Shown: positions 44,006-56,541 of the stretch, in pieces
Layout: every line of letters begins with the position of its first letter
Numbering within the stretch: position 1 is the first letter of the stretch
Assembly (NCBI GenBank): GCA_023653785.1
Contig: JAMKCH010079226.1
Location: forward strand, 1-64,000
From: Ophioderma brevispina
Lineage: Eukaryota; Echinodermata; Ophiuroidea; Amphilepidida; Ophiodermatidae
Direction: 5' to 3'
Length of the DNA stretch: 64,000 nt
Notes under the pieces: generated by a model
Seen by the model: the letters and a program-made list of their open reading frames with translations, nothing else
Told to the model about the DNA's origin: nothing
The model's database searches: none
Program-made: the position numbers and the translations under genes

Positions 44006-46586
44006 CTAAAAATATTACCATGCAAAGAATTCTAACAATAAGTAATAAAGTTACCTATAAATTAAAGTAAAATTACCGCTTAAAGTTAAATTGTACATAC
44101 TTAATTGTACATACATAGGTTTAGGGTCATTAACAAAATAGAGGTTTTCAAATTTTGCTTTTTTGACATACGAGAAAACGGGCGGATTTTCGCCAGGCTT
44201 CATTGATCAAAAAGCGCCCCCCAATTTTGCTCTCCTCGTGACGTCAAAGTGATGCCCAAAAACCTCGTGTTTGCTCGAATTGTTATTGCTGACACTGGTT
44301 TGTATTTGTAATTGATCGATTAATGAAAGTAATAATTAAAAACATTGAAAATAAGTTACCGAATGACCTATTTTGTTTCATTTCGTTGTGTTTTAATTAT
44401 TATGGATATAAAACACATCGATCCTCGCAGTTCACAGGGGGGGAGGGGTAGGGGACAGACATGTTCGATTTGGGCTTGGGGGAGGATTTCCAAACGATAA
44501 TTTGTGGAACTGTCGTGCATACTATGGTAGCCTGTGTCTCAGTTTAATACAAAATCTACTCTTAAACCCTAGGCAATTTACTCTAGTATATCATGCTAAA
44601 ATAAAAAGGATAAATTATTGACTAAAATCCCTTCGGTGTTAGTGGATAACCCCGCTGCAAAAATAGTGTAATTTCCAAAGTCATTAGATTTAAATATTCG
44701 TGACCAGGCCTTCGACCTTTAGGCAAGTCTGAGTGTAACCGTTCGATACGCGAATAGCGCCCCCTCCTACCGGTAAGTCTTGAAAGGGACTAGCCCTCGA
44801 TCGCGACGGATGTTGATGCGATTGCCGATTTGCATTCAGGAGTTGCTGTTAGGATGGCAGGTCCTACCCCCCCCCCCGGCAGTCACTCTAATAGGAAAGT
44901 GGCAACACGGCGATATGATGGTTCACAACGACCGTAAAATTTGGATGTCATCACTGTGCCGGTACCATTTGCCTGCGTGGTGGATTTGTCGGAATCGTTT
45001 TCGAGTACTATTGGGCGGAAAATTAAAAGGGCAAATACTCACAAAATCCATTTTACTATTTTGATGTATTGAATCTACGTTACTTAAGCTTTCCATCCAT
45101 TACCAAATTTCAAATATTCAGAATCATGACATATTTTTCTTTAAAGCCAGAAAACTTATGCTCATAACATAACCATTACGTAACTGTTTCGAATTTTTAG
45201 AGGTTCTTTATGAAGTTATTCCTTTTTAAGAATTTCATATCTGTTCACGTTGTGAATAACTTACAAATTCGTTCACCAGAAGTGGCACAAACTCGATTTT
45301 GTATTCGCCAGAGTTATCTCTCGATTGAACAGCAAAATGAGATGCAAAAAAAAAAATCCTGGAAAGCCTGGTCCTTCTCTCCTTAATTGTGATTGGACAA
45401 AACGACTTACTTAGAGATATGAATATTAAAAAAACTCGGTTTTTGCTTGTAAACATTTTTTTGAGACAGGCTAGGGTTAGGCCATATCAACTCCTTATAT
45501 ATTGATCGTTGAATTTAAACAAAAATTTTTATTTATACTATATTCTCCCAAGTTGCATTATTACGCGTTACATATATTGCCATCTGGGTCTTATGTCGAT
45601 AATTATTTGTTATCTAGTAAATAAAATTAGCGTATCTTACTAGTCCATACAGAAGCGCGCTCGGTGGCCAAAGGTCACGGGGGAAGTGGGTACTTCGGAT
45701 GGACTAACTTATCTATTGTTATAGGCGCTATATGAATGAATTTTGAGTTATGTTGATTACTGCATTAAGTAAACATTAGTGTGTTCTTCTATAGGTTAAA
45801 ATCTAATTGAATTTGCGTAGGGCGCATAAAACTTGGTCTTTTTTTCAAAAAGAATTGATGCTCAGGGAACAAGGAAAAATAAATTAATTTAGTGGTTACC
45901 GCCCTTTTCGAAGCCACAAATCCAAATATTTTCATCGAATGCTATTTGATACTACTCTCTGGTTTTGAGGACCAGCCAACCTAACAGCAAACAGCGGAAT
46001 TCAAAACGGCACATCACACATCCGGCGTCTCGGTAACCCGAGTACTAGCTTTTTCTTTTTTTTTTCAAAGACTTAACGGTAGGAAGGCGCTCTTATGCAT
46101 ATCGAACGGTTATTGTAAGCCACAGACGTGACTAATGGCTAGGCCTGGTCACGAATATTAAAATAAAAACTAAATGATCGTATAGAAATTACATTATTTT
46201 GCAGGCGGGGTTAATACACTAACCCCGAAGGATTTTGAAGTCAATGAATTATTCCAAAATATCCATGTGATTTACTAAATCGATTAAACTAAGGTTTAAG
46301 AGGAGATTTTGTTAATGTAACTGAGGACAGAGATGCATGTAAATGAACGAGCAGTTCCACCAAAATTACCGGTGGGAAATCCCATGCCCAAATCGGCAGG
46401 TCGGGTCTTACCTCCCCTGTTTTTAGTATGTACAATCAAGCTCGAATTCCTGCGTTTGAATTATGTACAAGTTGAAAAAAAATGATATATTTCAGTTATC
46501 GAAAATTCGTGATACCACCTATGCTATCTAACGGGCCGCAGCCGAGATGCTATTCACCATTGTAGCGCCAAAGTCCCTGTTTGTCA
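44006..46586. other. Intergenic; short element fragments
   Basis: AAAAAGCGCCCCCCAATTTT at 44209-44228 matches the inner TIR of the element at 46587 and 62347, a likely relic. 45646-45765 ends with GGCGCTATATGAATGAA, a SINE-tail-like word. C-run 44867-44877. A 94-codon plus frame at 44780 has no motif. Nothing else is recognised. Confidence 0.45.
45646..45765 (+). repeat. SINE tail-like fragment
   Basis: Ends TTATAGGCGCTATATGAATG, a pattern seen at the 3' ends of L2-type-tailed SINEs and similar to the tail of the SINE at 9700. No tRNA head was identified upstream, so it is truncated or only a resemblance. Confidence 0.35.
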
Positions 46587-46814
46587 TTAAAGCAATATTA
46601 GCACATTTTTTGCAAGAGCGAACCCAATTTTCAAAATTATAAAAAAAAAAACGCTCAAAATTATTTTAAAATGCTTAAAAAATGCGTACTTATCACAAAC
46701 ATAGAGCAAATTTTGTATAATTAGAATTGGGGATCCCACATTGACTTAACGGCAGAGTGAGTGGGAAGCTAGTTTATGTCCCGTCCCAGGATGAAATAGT
46801 GGCACCTCGAGAAA

Positions 46815-47868
46815 ATAACCTTCTACTATCTAAAATGAAAGATGTGAGGAAAAAATCACTCTGAGTTTCGAAGTAGTTTTGATTTTAAATTACTCTATGT
46901 CGAGTGGCTTTTAGCTCTAAAGAGCGAGGAGAGCCAAGGAAATGCAGGGAGACACCTTAACTCGAGGGTAAACCGAGCTCACTCGTTACCATGAGGCTCA
47001 AAAAAAAAATTGCCACTCTTCTTGGGAGTGAAGCCCAACTCTGAACTTTTATCGACCAGATGTTAGCGCTAAAAGAGTGAGAAAACGCTCTTTTTTCGGA
47101 GTGAACTTATAGCCAATCAGATACGCCGCAAATCGCGTGAGTATTCTCGAAGCATATGGCGGACGAGTTAGGCGAGAACGTCAGCAAAGGGTTGACCGAA
47201 GTTGAAATTATTGAGAAATCATAGAGATCTTAACGATGAGTATATTGTATGTGTCGGTCACAATTCATAGCATGTGCAGACAAAGGGTGGAGGAAGCATA
47301 AATGTTATTTACTCAATATCACTCGTAATCCGGCACGGGAATACGGTTATTAGTCTGCGCCAGGCTAGGCCAGGCCTGTGCATGTACGAAACGCACCTCA
47401 TGCAGTGTCAAGGAATGACATGATAATGCACGTCAGCATGCCACATCGTGCATCAGGTCACATGAATCATTGGCAATGATGCGCCACAATATTTTCATTC
47501 ATATCACGATGCTATGAATTATGACCGACACATACAATATACTCACAAAGACAAACAACATTCACACAAAGAATCACTCTTTCATTCACAAAGAATTCAC
47601 TAAAGAGTGAAATTGGCTAGTTCCACTTTCCCCACAACTATAAAGAGTGATCTTATAGTTCACTCTAAAAGGAGTGATCACTTCATTCACTCTTTGCTTA
47701 GAGTTTATTTTTTCAACTCTTTTTAGTAGTGGATCTCCCTCTCAAAGATGGCAGGTCACTCAGCTGGCTATTTTTTTGGAGGTGAGATTTCCACGACTCT
47801 TTTAGGAGTTGTTTTTACTCTTTCGGTTTAAGAGAGTAACTTGGCTTGCCTGAACTACTAATGGAATG
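46815..47868. mobile_element. Insert rich in AAAGAGTG/CACTCTTT words
   Basis: This segment is absent from the sister copy at 62347. It contains well over a dozen AGAGTG or CACTCT words in both orientations, in two flanks (46855-47090 and 47570-47850) around the hairpin-ended element at 47237. Candidate outer ends are AAATTACTCT (46892) and AGAGTAACTT (47832), inverted for seven to eight bases. The words could be transposase-binding sites of an unrecognised DNA element. The boundaries are approximate. Confidence 0.55.
47237..47545. mobile_element. 309-bp MITE with ~38-bp TIRs
   Basis: The left TIR (47237-47274) begins TGAGTATATTGTATGTGTCG. The right TIR (47508-47545) is its reverse complement with two mismatches. 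The interior has no open frame. It lies within the AGAGTG-rich insert, which lies within family G copy 1: three levels of nesting. Confidence 0.9.
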
Positions 47869-48119
47869 AGCGTAGACACGTACATGCGCTATTTTCCCGG
47901 GCTATTTCACATGAAGGCCGTTTCCAGTAGCCGTTGTATAATTTCGAGCTTTTAACCATTCACAGGTAATAGTTTAATAGCCCATTCCCAATGCAATCGT
48001 GTAAAAAAATCTCCAAATTTTGAAAAATTGGGGGCGCTCTTCAAAAAACAGTGATAATATTGCTTAAGTGGGGATGTCAGATGGATCCTTGCTGGATGTC
48101 TCGAGCAATCACATCAATG

Positions 48120-49075
48120 TGAGCAATCAATGATGAAAGGGGCGACGACCCCATTTTAGGCATGGTAACCTCCAAATGTCTGAGACTACTTGATCAATCG
48201 CACGAGCAGTGACGGAAAATCGTGCACGGCCGTTTGGCCAAAAGAAGATTGAAATGTGGAGTGGATTCTCCCAGATATCTGTGATTTGGTCTTGTGCGCC
48301 ACCCAGGATATGTTTTGTACTCGGCACATAGAAGGATTGGTGTTAGGTGCCATCCGTCTGTTCCTGTAGCTTCTTCTTCATAATCCAGGTCTCAGACCAT
48401 ATAACAGGATACCTCTACACAGGCTCTAAAGAATTTCAGATTGGTTGATTGGAGATCCAGATTGGGCATAAGAGTGGTGTAGTTTATTGCAGGCAATTTC
48501 CAAGAGTGTCCTTTGCGATGACAGGAGTCTTTCTGCTGTCGGCAAGATAGAGACCATACACTGTAAAAATGGTGTCTTGGCGCGGCGTCATATGTAAGAC
48601 AAGTCTTGGCAATAGAGTGTCTTAAACAATAGAAATAAAAGGAAAACAGAACCAAACCAAAACATAATCTAAGACACAAAGACCCGTCTTCCAGCCAGAA
48701 TGTCTCCCAATTGAGAAAAGACACGTCTTACAAAACAGAAGTGTCTTGCATAAAATATGACTTGTAATGAGTGTCTTGCAAAGAGACGCGACATTTGAAC
48801 ATATCTTGTATAGACATGGACGTTGGTCTAAATAGATTACATGTTAAAAAATTGAATGACACATTAAGTGTCCTTTGCCTAGGCCCATTTTTACCAGTGT
48901 AGATATTTGAAGTCCTTGACCTCTTTGAGTTGGCTGGCTCAATCTGTGTGCATAGGTTGATGACATCTTCCTCATTGACAGTAATACACCGGGAGTCATA
49001 TATTCAGTCTTCCTGGCATTTGGATGTAGGGCCGATTTGTCTGCAGCATAGGGAGCAAGAGTATATATCTCCTTG
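48120..49075 (-). mobile_element. Antisense LINE fragment, same family as LINE A
   Basis: On the minus strand the text matches the 3' part of LINE A at 25800-26260. CCGGTGTATTACTGTCAATG is at about 48990 (compare 25840), and the stretch with AGATCAAGTAGTCTC-like text and GAGGTTACCATGCC is at 48165-48210 (compare 26188-26232). A minus frame at 48127-48327 contains AIDQVVSDIWRLPCLKWGRR. Stops and shifts are frequent. A MITE at 48559 interrupts it. The comparison gives two diverged copies of one LINE family in the window. Confidence 0.75.
48559..48899. mobile_element. 341-bp MITE, CACTGTAAAAATGG termini
   Basis: The left end CACTGTAAAAATGG and right end CCATTTTTACCAGTG are inverted with one extra base, and TA lies outside each end (48557-48558, 48900-48901). 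Internal GTGTCTTGC/AGACACGTCTT words recur. A TA duplication fits Tc1/mariner-type or related non-autonomous elements. It splits the antisense LINE. Confidence 0.85.
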
Positions 49076-51007
49076 GAGGATCCAGTTATGCGATGTCATT
49101 TCATCCCCCCCCCTAGGGGTGAATTTTTTTTATCCAAGATGGCCGCCAAAATAGCTGACATTGCATATTAATTGCTATATAGCCGGGCTCTCCAAGTTAG
49201 ATTTTTTGATTGATATTGTCTAAATCGAAAATTATCACGTTTCCTTGCATGCTGTAATTCAAAATTGGCGCCATACATATAATTGGCTTTATCTCAACTT
49301 CATAACAAGGAAAGAGGGATAAGGAAACAAACAAAATTATATCTAAATAAATAGATATTAGATATATAAGTTGAATAATAAAAATGACAAGAAATATTTA
49401 TATAAATGAATAAATATATATAAATAGGAATAATTTTGTAAAAAGAATATAAATAAATAAAGACAAATTTTATAAAAGGGGACGGGTACAAAAAACGGAA
49501 CCTGAAGTATGTAATAGGAAGTCCTTCCCCTGAGGTGTTTTCCACCAAACTGTTATTTCTCCCAATTTCTGGGATTCATTCTTTATATATTTCTTGCACA
49601 CTCCAGTTTCCATTTCTGGGTTACTGGTTGTAAAAAAAAGAGAAATATATATGGGACTATTTTATGCCCATTTCTGGCAAAAGGACAGTACGTGTGTAGG
49701 CCTATAATTAATCATGTGCGTTTATGTGAAAAAAGTATCGAAAACTGCCATTATATCAATTTTTAAACCATTCTTTCGAATGAATGAGTAGTATTATGTG
49801 AGCGGCGTCCCGTACTGGTTCTTATGGTGCAGTTGTTTGGGATAATTGCATCGATAAGTTCAAATAAACATAACCCAAGTATTCTTCGAAAAAAAAAAAA
49901 AAAAATAGACTGAAAGGGGACTCAAAAATTACTTCTATTTGGTAATTAGAACAATCCCTTTCGGGATTATTGACTTTAAACAACCTCCTCCTTATTGCGG
50001 ACAGTTTGACCGAGACTTCCTTGCAGGAGTACTGCCAAAGGAAAGTTATGTCAGTGAGCCCAAGATAATTATATGTAATGGCGCAAATTGGCAGCCATTT
50101 TGATGGCCATTTTGGGATTTTCACCTCAAGGAGGAAAACATCAATGATTTAGATTTAAACAAAAACGTGGAATTCTTTTGAAACCTAAAAACATATTTTT
50201 TTTTTTTTTCAGAAAAACATGAGATATAAGCGAATTATAAAAAATGGCGGATATTTTGGATATTTGGCGCGTGAAAAAGGCATGGTGATTTAGATTTTGT
50301 ACATGAATTAAACTTTCTTTTTTAAAAAAAATATATTTAAAAACCTATAAAATAATAAACATCTACACTAGCTAATATGGTGGCCATCTGGATAAAATTT
50401 TTCCCCAGAGGGGATTTATGGGGATTTTGGATTATGTGGCTGTATGATATTTTGCTTTTATCTGGTTGCAAAAATCAGCTCAATAACAATTTTTTCCGGG
50501 GTCAAAAACCCCAGGGACCATTGCCACCACTAACCGATGAGATGAGAATTGAAGTCCTGATGGAGCCATCGAAAAGAGATAAAAAGCATAAACAAACATA
50601 AAAACGAACAATACAAAAACATGTCTTGGTGGACAAGGAATCCTATATAAAACCTAACAGAAAGAAAACACAAATATAAAAAAACTAAACAAAAAAACAT
50701 TGCATCGGAGGACTGGGATAGAAAACTTTCCATTTTTTTCGATTTAGAAACAGGTCTTGGTGGGCCACAGGCACTGTGGATGAAGAGTCCATTATTTTTT
50801 GGATGGGTTCTACGGGACTTTTTAACTTTTTGTCATGTCAAAGGGATTATATCCGACACCGCGGACATAGCGTACCATGCACGTACCCACTTCTTTCAAT
50901 AACAATTTACAAAGGAAGAGCGCCGCTCATTCTCTCATTACTGAATGGTGACGTAATATTTCTGATACAGCTTGGGGAGATTTTTGGAAATTTCCTCATG
51001 TGTTCAT
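49076..51007. other. Intergenic with GGCGGCCATTTT-type words
   Basis: CAAGATGGCCGCCAAAA (49135), GGCAGCCATTTTGATGGCCA (50090) and AAAATGGCGGATATTTTGG (50242) resemble pieces of the subrepeats in the foldback at 22792. A-runs lie at 49890-49905 and T-runs at 50190-50210. A 74-codon frame at 50377-50601 reads plausibly but has no motif. No gene is supported. Confidence 0.45.
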
Positions 51008-54000
51008 GACTTCGAGAGACTTTTTAGCCCCAGTTGTCAAAAAATTATTTGCGCAATGATAATGGGAAAATCCGGATGGTCTCGGCTACGGAAGCTGAAA
51101 ACAGAAATTAATAAGACGTTCCGTTGTGAGTGTTGGTGGTTTGTTTATGTTTGAATGGTTGCGCCAAGAGTCAATCCGGAAAAAGTACTCCTAAATATCG
51201 TAGAGTAGCGCGATATAATTGTGACTGAGTGAGAGGTACTATCTGTGTCGTAGTACATTAGATCATTCCTGAACCAACAGCTGTGTCATCATTGCAAGGT
51301 TGGACATTTTCACTTTAAATAAGGTGACAATGGAAAATGCATGGCTATTTGTCGGCAGTGGAACCAAAGTTGAACTGGGAATTGCAATAGGAGTATTGAT
51401 TACTGTCCGAATTATATGCGCGGAACTGTGTTGCGGCGCGGTCAAGCAGGGTTTGCATGACACGAACAATGTACACACATTCGAATGTGTGTATATTTAG
51501 GTCACTCACCCGAATGTACTACACATTGCGAATTCGCGTCGGTGACTTGTCACTAGAATCTTCTATACAGGCAGTCAATGGATCCGAGTTTGTTTGTGAT
51601 GTTGATCTTGATCCTGTTTACGGTATGCGAATACTACCGACTTACAGTCACCACAATGTAACCAATGGGTGTGTCGCTCCCCCACACTTTTGTCCGACTC
51701 CGAAACCCTTATGCTATAGGGTTCACAGGTTCCCACCCACTCAACACCAAAACAACATGATGAAATAAAAAGGAAAACATCACCAAAAGCAAACAAATGT
51801 GTTTAATAAAGTTTTGATCCAGCGAGAACTTTATTTTCAAGAGCATGGAATTAGTTCCAATGTCGGTGGCCTTATGCACGTAGGAGTTGGAGATGAAGCT
51901 CGTTATTTGGCCTTGGGGAATTTTGACAGCAATAGGTTGTCTACTCACCGATGGTCGTGTAAGTCATGTAATTCTGGCGAAGGGTGCTTTCATTTCGATG
52001 AGTTGATAGCTCAGTACAATGCCTGCAGATTGTCTCCAAAGTTACGGTTAGTAGAACACCACGCAGAGAGAGCGACATTCTTTCATAGGTACTCAGCGAA
52101 ACGATGGTAGCTTTTAGATGTTCATCAATCCTAAGGAGGCGGGGTGCTGGTCTTTATGCAATCTGTCAGGTAACAGCTGGTAACTTCAGTGATGTAGTGC
52201 CTGTATCCATACAGTAGCTTGTTGGAAATCTGTGCGCGTTAGAAGCGGGCAGGAAGAGAAGTAGGAAGTAGAAGAGCTTCCTGCGTCAAGAATTCATGAA
52301 GAGCGTTGTCGCCCAAGGTGAGATAGAGACTGCTTCCTTAAGGTATCACATTGAAATACATTGTCCAGTATTGGTAATCTTATCTCTAAGAAGAGAATGG
52401 TGGAAGTATATACACACTTCATGTCATCTTGGACTGGTTGTTTTCAAAAATGTTCATATCAAAAATACAGATCAAATACAAATTTATAACTTGAAATTAA
52501 AGGTGGTTGTTCAGATTTATGTGTATGGTGTTCTCTACTTGATATGAGAGTTGGCCACTTGCACATACACCCCATCAATCAAGTACCATGGGAAACAAAC
52601 TTGCGATTTTGTTGGTACACGCAATACTGCATGTTGCAAAAACCCCCTTATTCAATTACTGTTATGATAAGTAATAATGATGTTAAACACTAAAACGGCG
52701 GTTTTTTTTTTTTGTTTGTTATAGTTGGGAAAAAAAAAACTGGGATTTGAGGGCTCAAATTTCAGGACGAACAATGAGAAATATGGCCCTTTATCTGATA
52801 TCAAAATCGATACTACTTCCAGTAAATCAGGGGTGGGTCCCAAAGACAATGGAACACCGCACCTTTAAGTTTTTATGACCGCTTCTCAACGCGCACTTTT
52901 TAGACCCCAGCTTGTCAAACTATATGCGCATTGATAATGGGAAAATCCGTTATGGTATCAGCTATCGGAAGCTGGAAAACAGAAGATTAAATAAATAGTT
53001 CCGTGGTTGAGTGTTGGTGTTTGTTTTTATGTTTATGTTGCGCCAAGCGTCATCCCGGTAAAAAAAGTACTCCTAAATAATAGAGATATTATGCGCGAAT
53101 TAATGTGAATAGTGAGAGTACTATCTTGTCGGTAGGATTAGATCATTCTGAACCCACAGTGTCATCATCAATGGGGTGACATCACTTTAAATAAGGTGAC
53201 AATTGGAAATATGCATGGCATTTTCGGCAGTGGAACCAAGTTTGAACTGGAATTGCAATCGGAGTATTGATTGCTGTCCTAAATTATGCGCGGAAAAAGC
53301 GTTTTTGTGGGCGCGTTCAAGCATGGTTTGCATGACACGTACCACGTACAATGTACACACATGCGATTGTGTGTATATTTAGGTCTGTCACCCGAATGTA
53401 CTACACATGCGCGAATTCAGCGTCGGTGGCTTGTCACAAGAATCTTCTATACAGGCGTCAATGGAGAGCTTTGTTTGTGAGGTTGATCTGATCATGTTTA
53501 CGGTATGGAACTAATCCGACTTCGTCCCACAATGTAACCTGAATGGGTGTGTCGCTCCCCCACACTTTTGTCCGATCCGAACCCTTTATGCCTAGGTTCA
53601 CAGGTCCACCACTACAACACCAAAAACAACATGATGAAATAAAAAGGAAAACATCACAAAATAAACAATGTTATAAAGTTGTGATCCAGGAGAAACTTTA
53701 TTTTCCAGATGCATGGAAATTAGTTCCAGTCAGGCTTGCCTTATGCACGTAGGAGTTGAGATGAAGCTCGTTATTTGGCCTTGGAATTTTGACAGCAATA
53801 GGTTGTCTACTCACCGATGGTCGTGTAAGTCATGTAATTCTGGACAGGTGACTTTCATTTCGCTGATGTATAGCTCAGTAAATGCATGCAGAATTTATGT
53901 CTCCAAAAAGTACCGGTTTAGAACACACGCAGAGAGGAAGCGACATTCTTTCTCTGTACTCCAGCGAAACGATGGTTGGTAGCTTTTAGATGTTCATCAA

Positions 54001-54725
54001 TCCTAAGGAGGCGGGGTGCTGTTTCTGCAATTCTTCAGAGTAAAAGCTGGTAACTCAGTGATGTAGTGCCTGTATCCATACAGAGCTGTGAAATCTGTGA
54101 TGCGCGTTAGAAGCGGTCTCAGAAGAAGTAGAAGGCTTCCTGCTCAAGGAATTTCATTTGAAGAGCTTTGCGCAAGGGTGAGATAAAAGACTGCTTCCTT
54201 AAGGTATCACATTGAAATACAATTCGTCCAGGTATTTGGTAATCTATTACTAATAGAAGTAGAATGGTGGAAGTATTATACACACTTCATGTCCTCTGGA
54301 CTGGTTTGTTTACACAAAATGCTCATATCAAAAATACAGATCAATAAAAATTTATAACTGTGAAATAACGGGTGGTTGTTCTGATTTTTGTGTATTGTGT
54401 TCTCTACTTGATCTGAGCGTTGGCACTTGCACATACACCCCATAAAGTACCATGGGAAACAAAAGTGCGATTTTGATGGTACACGCAATAATGGCATGTT
54501 GCCAAAACCCCTATAATACTGTGCTAAGTAATAATGATGGTAACATAAAAACGGCGGTTTTTTTTCGGTTTTTTGTTTGTTTATATCTTGGGAAAAAAAA
54601 TGGATTTGAGGGCTCAAAGTTCAGGACGACAATGAGAAAAATATGGCCTTTTAATATGATACAAAATCGATACTTTCGAGTAAATCAGGGGGTCCCAAGA
54701 CATCGGAACAACACGCACTTTATTA
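51008..54725 (+). repeat. 1.9-kb tandem duplication
   Basis: Copy 1 (about 51008-52865) and copy 2 (about 52880-54725) align throughout, offset about 1875 near the start (GATAATGGGAAAATCCG at 51058 and 52933). Copy 2 differs mainly by one- and two-base indels, so open frames present in copy 1 are broken in copy 2. One is the 103-codon frame at 51799-52110, with RLSTHRWSCKSCNSGEGCFH. A donor-like CATCG|GTGAGT on the minus strand near 51950 is kept in both. I do not recognise a gene here. Confidence 0.9.
51799..52110 (+). CDS. ORF of unknown nature in duplication copy 1
   Basis: A 103-codon frame contains FDSNRLSTHRWSCKSCNSGE and GCFHFDELI, with a CxxC...CxH spacing that could suggest a small zinc site. 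In copy 2 (53713-53982) the same text survives only in pieces because of indels (SNRLSTHRWSCKSCNSG is retained). A minus-strand frame also covers these bases. It could be a repeat-encoded fragment or chance. Confidence 0.15.
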   Translation: MFNKVLIQRELYFQEHGISSNVGGLMHVGVGDEARYLALGNFDSNRLSTHRWSCKSCNSGEGCFHFDELIAQYNACRLSPKLRLVEHHAERATFFHRYSAKRW

Positions 54726-56541
54726 TTAGTTTGAAAAAATTAGCATGATAATTTAGGGTATATTTCAACTTTCTTCTGAAAAGGGAAACTTTTGGTGGTT
54801 TTGTTGTGGTGTTTGTGGTGATCGACACCCCTGCCAAGGGGGGTGTCGACTCGAACAAGGAAGAGGAAAACTGAGGAGTCCTGATGTGTTTTGTGTCTCG
54901 GTGGTCGTCTGTCTGTTCTTACAAGCGAGCGAGGAGCGAGGGGAGTGTGCCGTGCGGTGTGTCCAGGTGTGAGAGTAATTATAGTTCCGCCGGGAGCCCC
55001 TGTCGGGCTCCATAGGCGACAACGGAATCACTTGTGAAAATTGATATATTGCGTGAAGAGTCAACTGAATCGAGTGCCACTATTCTTTACATTTGTTCCG
55101 ACTATGAGTACGGGCGGACTATAAGTACTTCACCAACCTGGTTTGTGTGGGTGTATATGTGGCGTTACAAGCTAACTCTAAAAATATATTGGGGAGGATG
55201 TGATTACGTAGTCTACGTTAGTCGTCTGCCTAATGTCAGGGACCAATAACGACATTGCAAATCTTTCCAGTATCTAGCATACTGCACGCCGTATACTTGA
55301 GAATCTTAGTGGGCCTAGAGATCTTATTATGATGTATTACCATCTGGAGTGCATGATCAAAATGATATCATCTAAAACAAATAAAGCCAGATTATAGTAT
55401 ATTAGTTAATGAGCGGTTATAGTATTGAAACAAAAAGTCAAATGTATCCGTCGTTATTATCTAAAAGTTTAAAGGCAACGTTTGTCAGCAAGAAGACAGA
55501 AGCATTAAATCAAATTATTTGTGTCTATATTGGCGGTTTTTTTGACGGAGAATATGTTGATCTGTCATAGAAACGTTAGGTCTTTTTAACGTAGATATAT
55601 TTCCTAAAACTTAATAAGGATTGTCGGCGAATATCTCCACGTAATTTTCCCTTTTTTACAAAATGTAAACACCCAAATTGTTTTCATAATTAGGCCTAGT
55701 CCTTTAGAACAGTTTAAATATTCTCAGTTGAGATATTAATAGAGGGTCTGGCATAAAACATAATGTATGCAAATAAAGAGGAAAACCTACATTATAATAT
55801 ACCACACAGCATGTAGTTGTACGGTAATTTCCAGATGATAGGTGGTATATAGCAGTTCCATGGTGTTTTTCTTTTTAGTAGCCAATGAGGCCATTTTAAA
55901 ATCCCAATTACTTTATTGACACACTGGATTTGATTTATGGAGAATATGCACCAATATAATTGTCAATTTTGTAGATGTTTAAAGGTTCGGCGGCCATTTT
56001 TTTGGATTTGAAACATGTTAAAAATATTACTATAGGGCCCTTACCATTTTTTAAGTATTTAAGTAGTTCGTGGTTGATTTTATTCTCAACATAATCATTC
56101 CATGTATTTATCTCAAATATCATTCCATTATTTTTTATTCAAAGCGACCTCTTAGGAATCTTATTAGCAGATTAGCAGTGGCGTCGTACGTAACCAGCAG
56201 GGGGCATGGTAGAGAGCGCCGGCCCCCTGCTCCCTGCTCAGAAACCCTGGCACCCACCACCCCCCCCCCCCCCCCCGCCAGCTCCCCCAATGAAGTGACC
56301 GTTTGTTTATGGAGAAGACCAAATTCGCCACTCAGAAAAAGGCATCTGGCCACCTCTTCTGCCCCTTGGTAAATGTCTGGTTACGATAATGCTGGATGGC
56401 TTTTTGAGTTTGGCGGCCATTTTGAATTCAAGCCTTCGTCAAGGATATAAATTTTGCACACATCCTAAGGCATACTGATTATTAGCCAGCTCCTCTAATT
56501 AGTCTCTACAATAGGCCATATTATAACGTTTTTATTGCCAG
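54726..56541. other. Intergenic; GC-rich hairpin island at 54820-55025
   Basis: Immediately after the duplication lies a GC-rich 200-bp island with a 10-bp-arm hairpin (TCGACACCCC at 54822, GGGGTGTCGA ending 54849) and GGAGCCCCTGTCGGGCTCC near 54992. Farther on are GGCGGCCATTTTTTTGG (55989), TTTGGCGGCCATTTTGAATT (56409) and a 17-base C-run (56260-56276). No gene was recognised. Confidence 0.4.

Larger units (their letters stand above)
46587..48067. mobile_element. TIR element family G, copy 1 (carries an insert)
   Basis: The left end TTAAAGCAATATTAGCACAT continues through TTTTTTGCAAGAGCG and CCAATTTTCAAAAT; the right end is the inverse (ATTTTGAAAAATTGGGGGCG, then CTCTTCAAAAAACAGTGATA, ATATTGCTTAA). 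Compared with the copy at 62347-62884, the flanking pieces align (GGATCCCACATTGACTTAAC at 46731; CGCTATTTTCCCGGG at 47888). About 1.05 kb between them is extra, which shows an insertion. No transposase frame. Confidence 0.8.

Noticed and set aside
54765..55064. 99-codon minus-strand frame, Ser/Pro/Gln-rich
   Set aside because: Composition follows the GC-rich hairpin island; no splice sites or motif support it.
56070..56372. Pro-rich frame ending in a poly-proline stretch
   Set aside because: Driven by a 17-base C-run whose length is unreliable; no other coding evidence.
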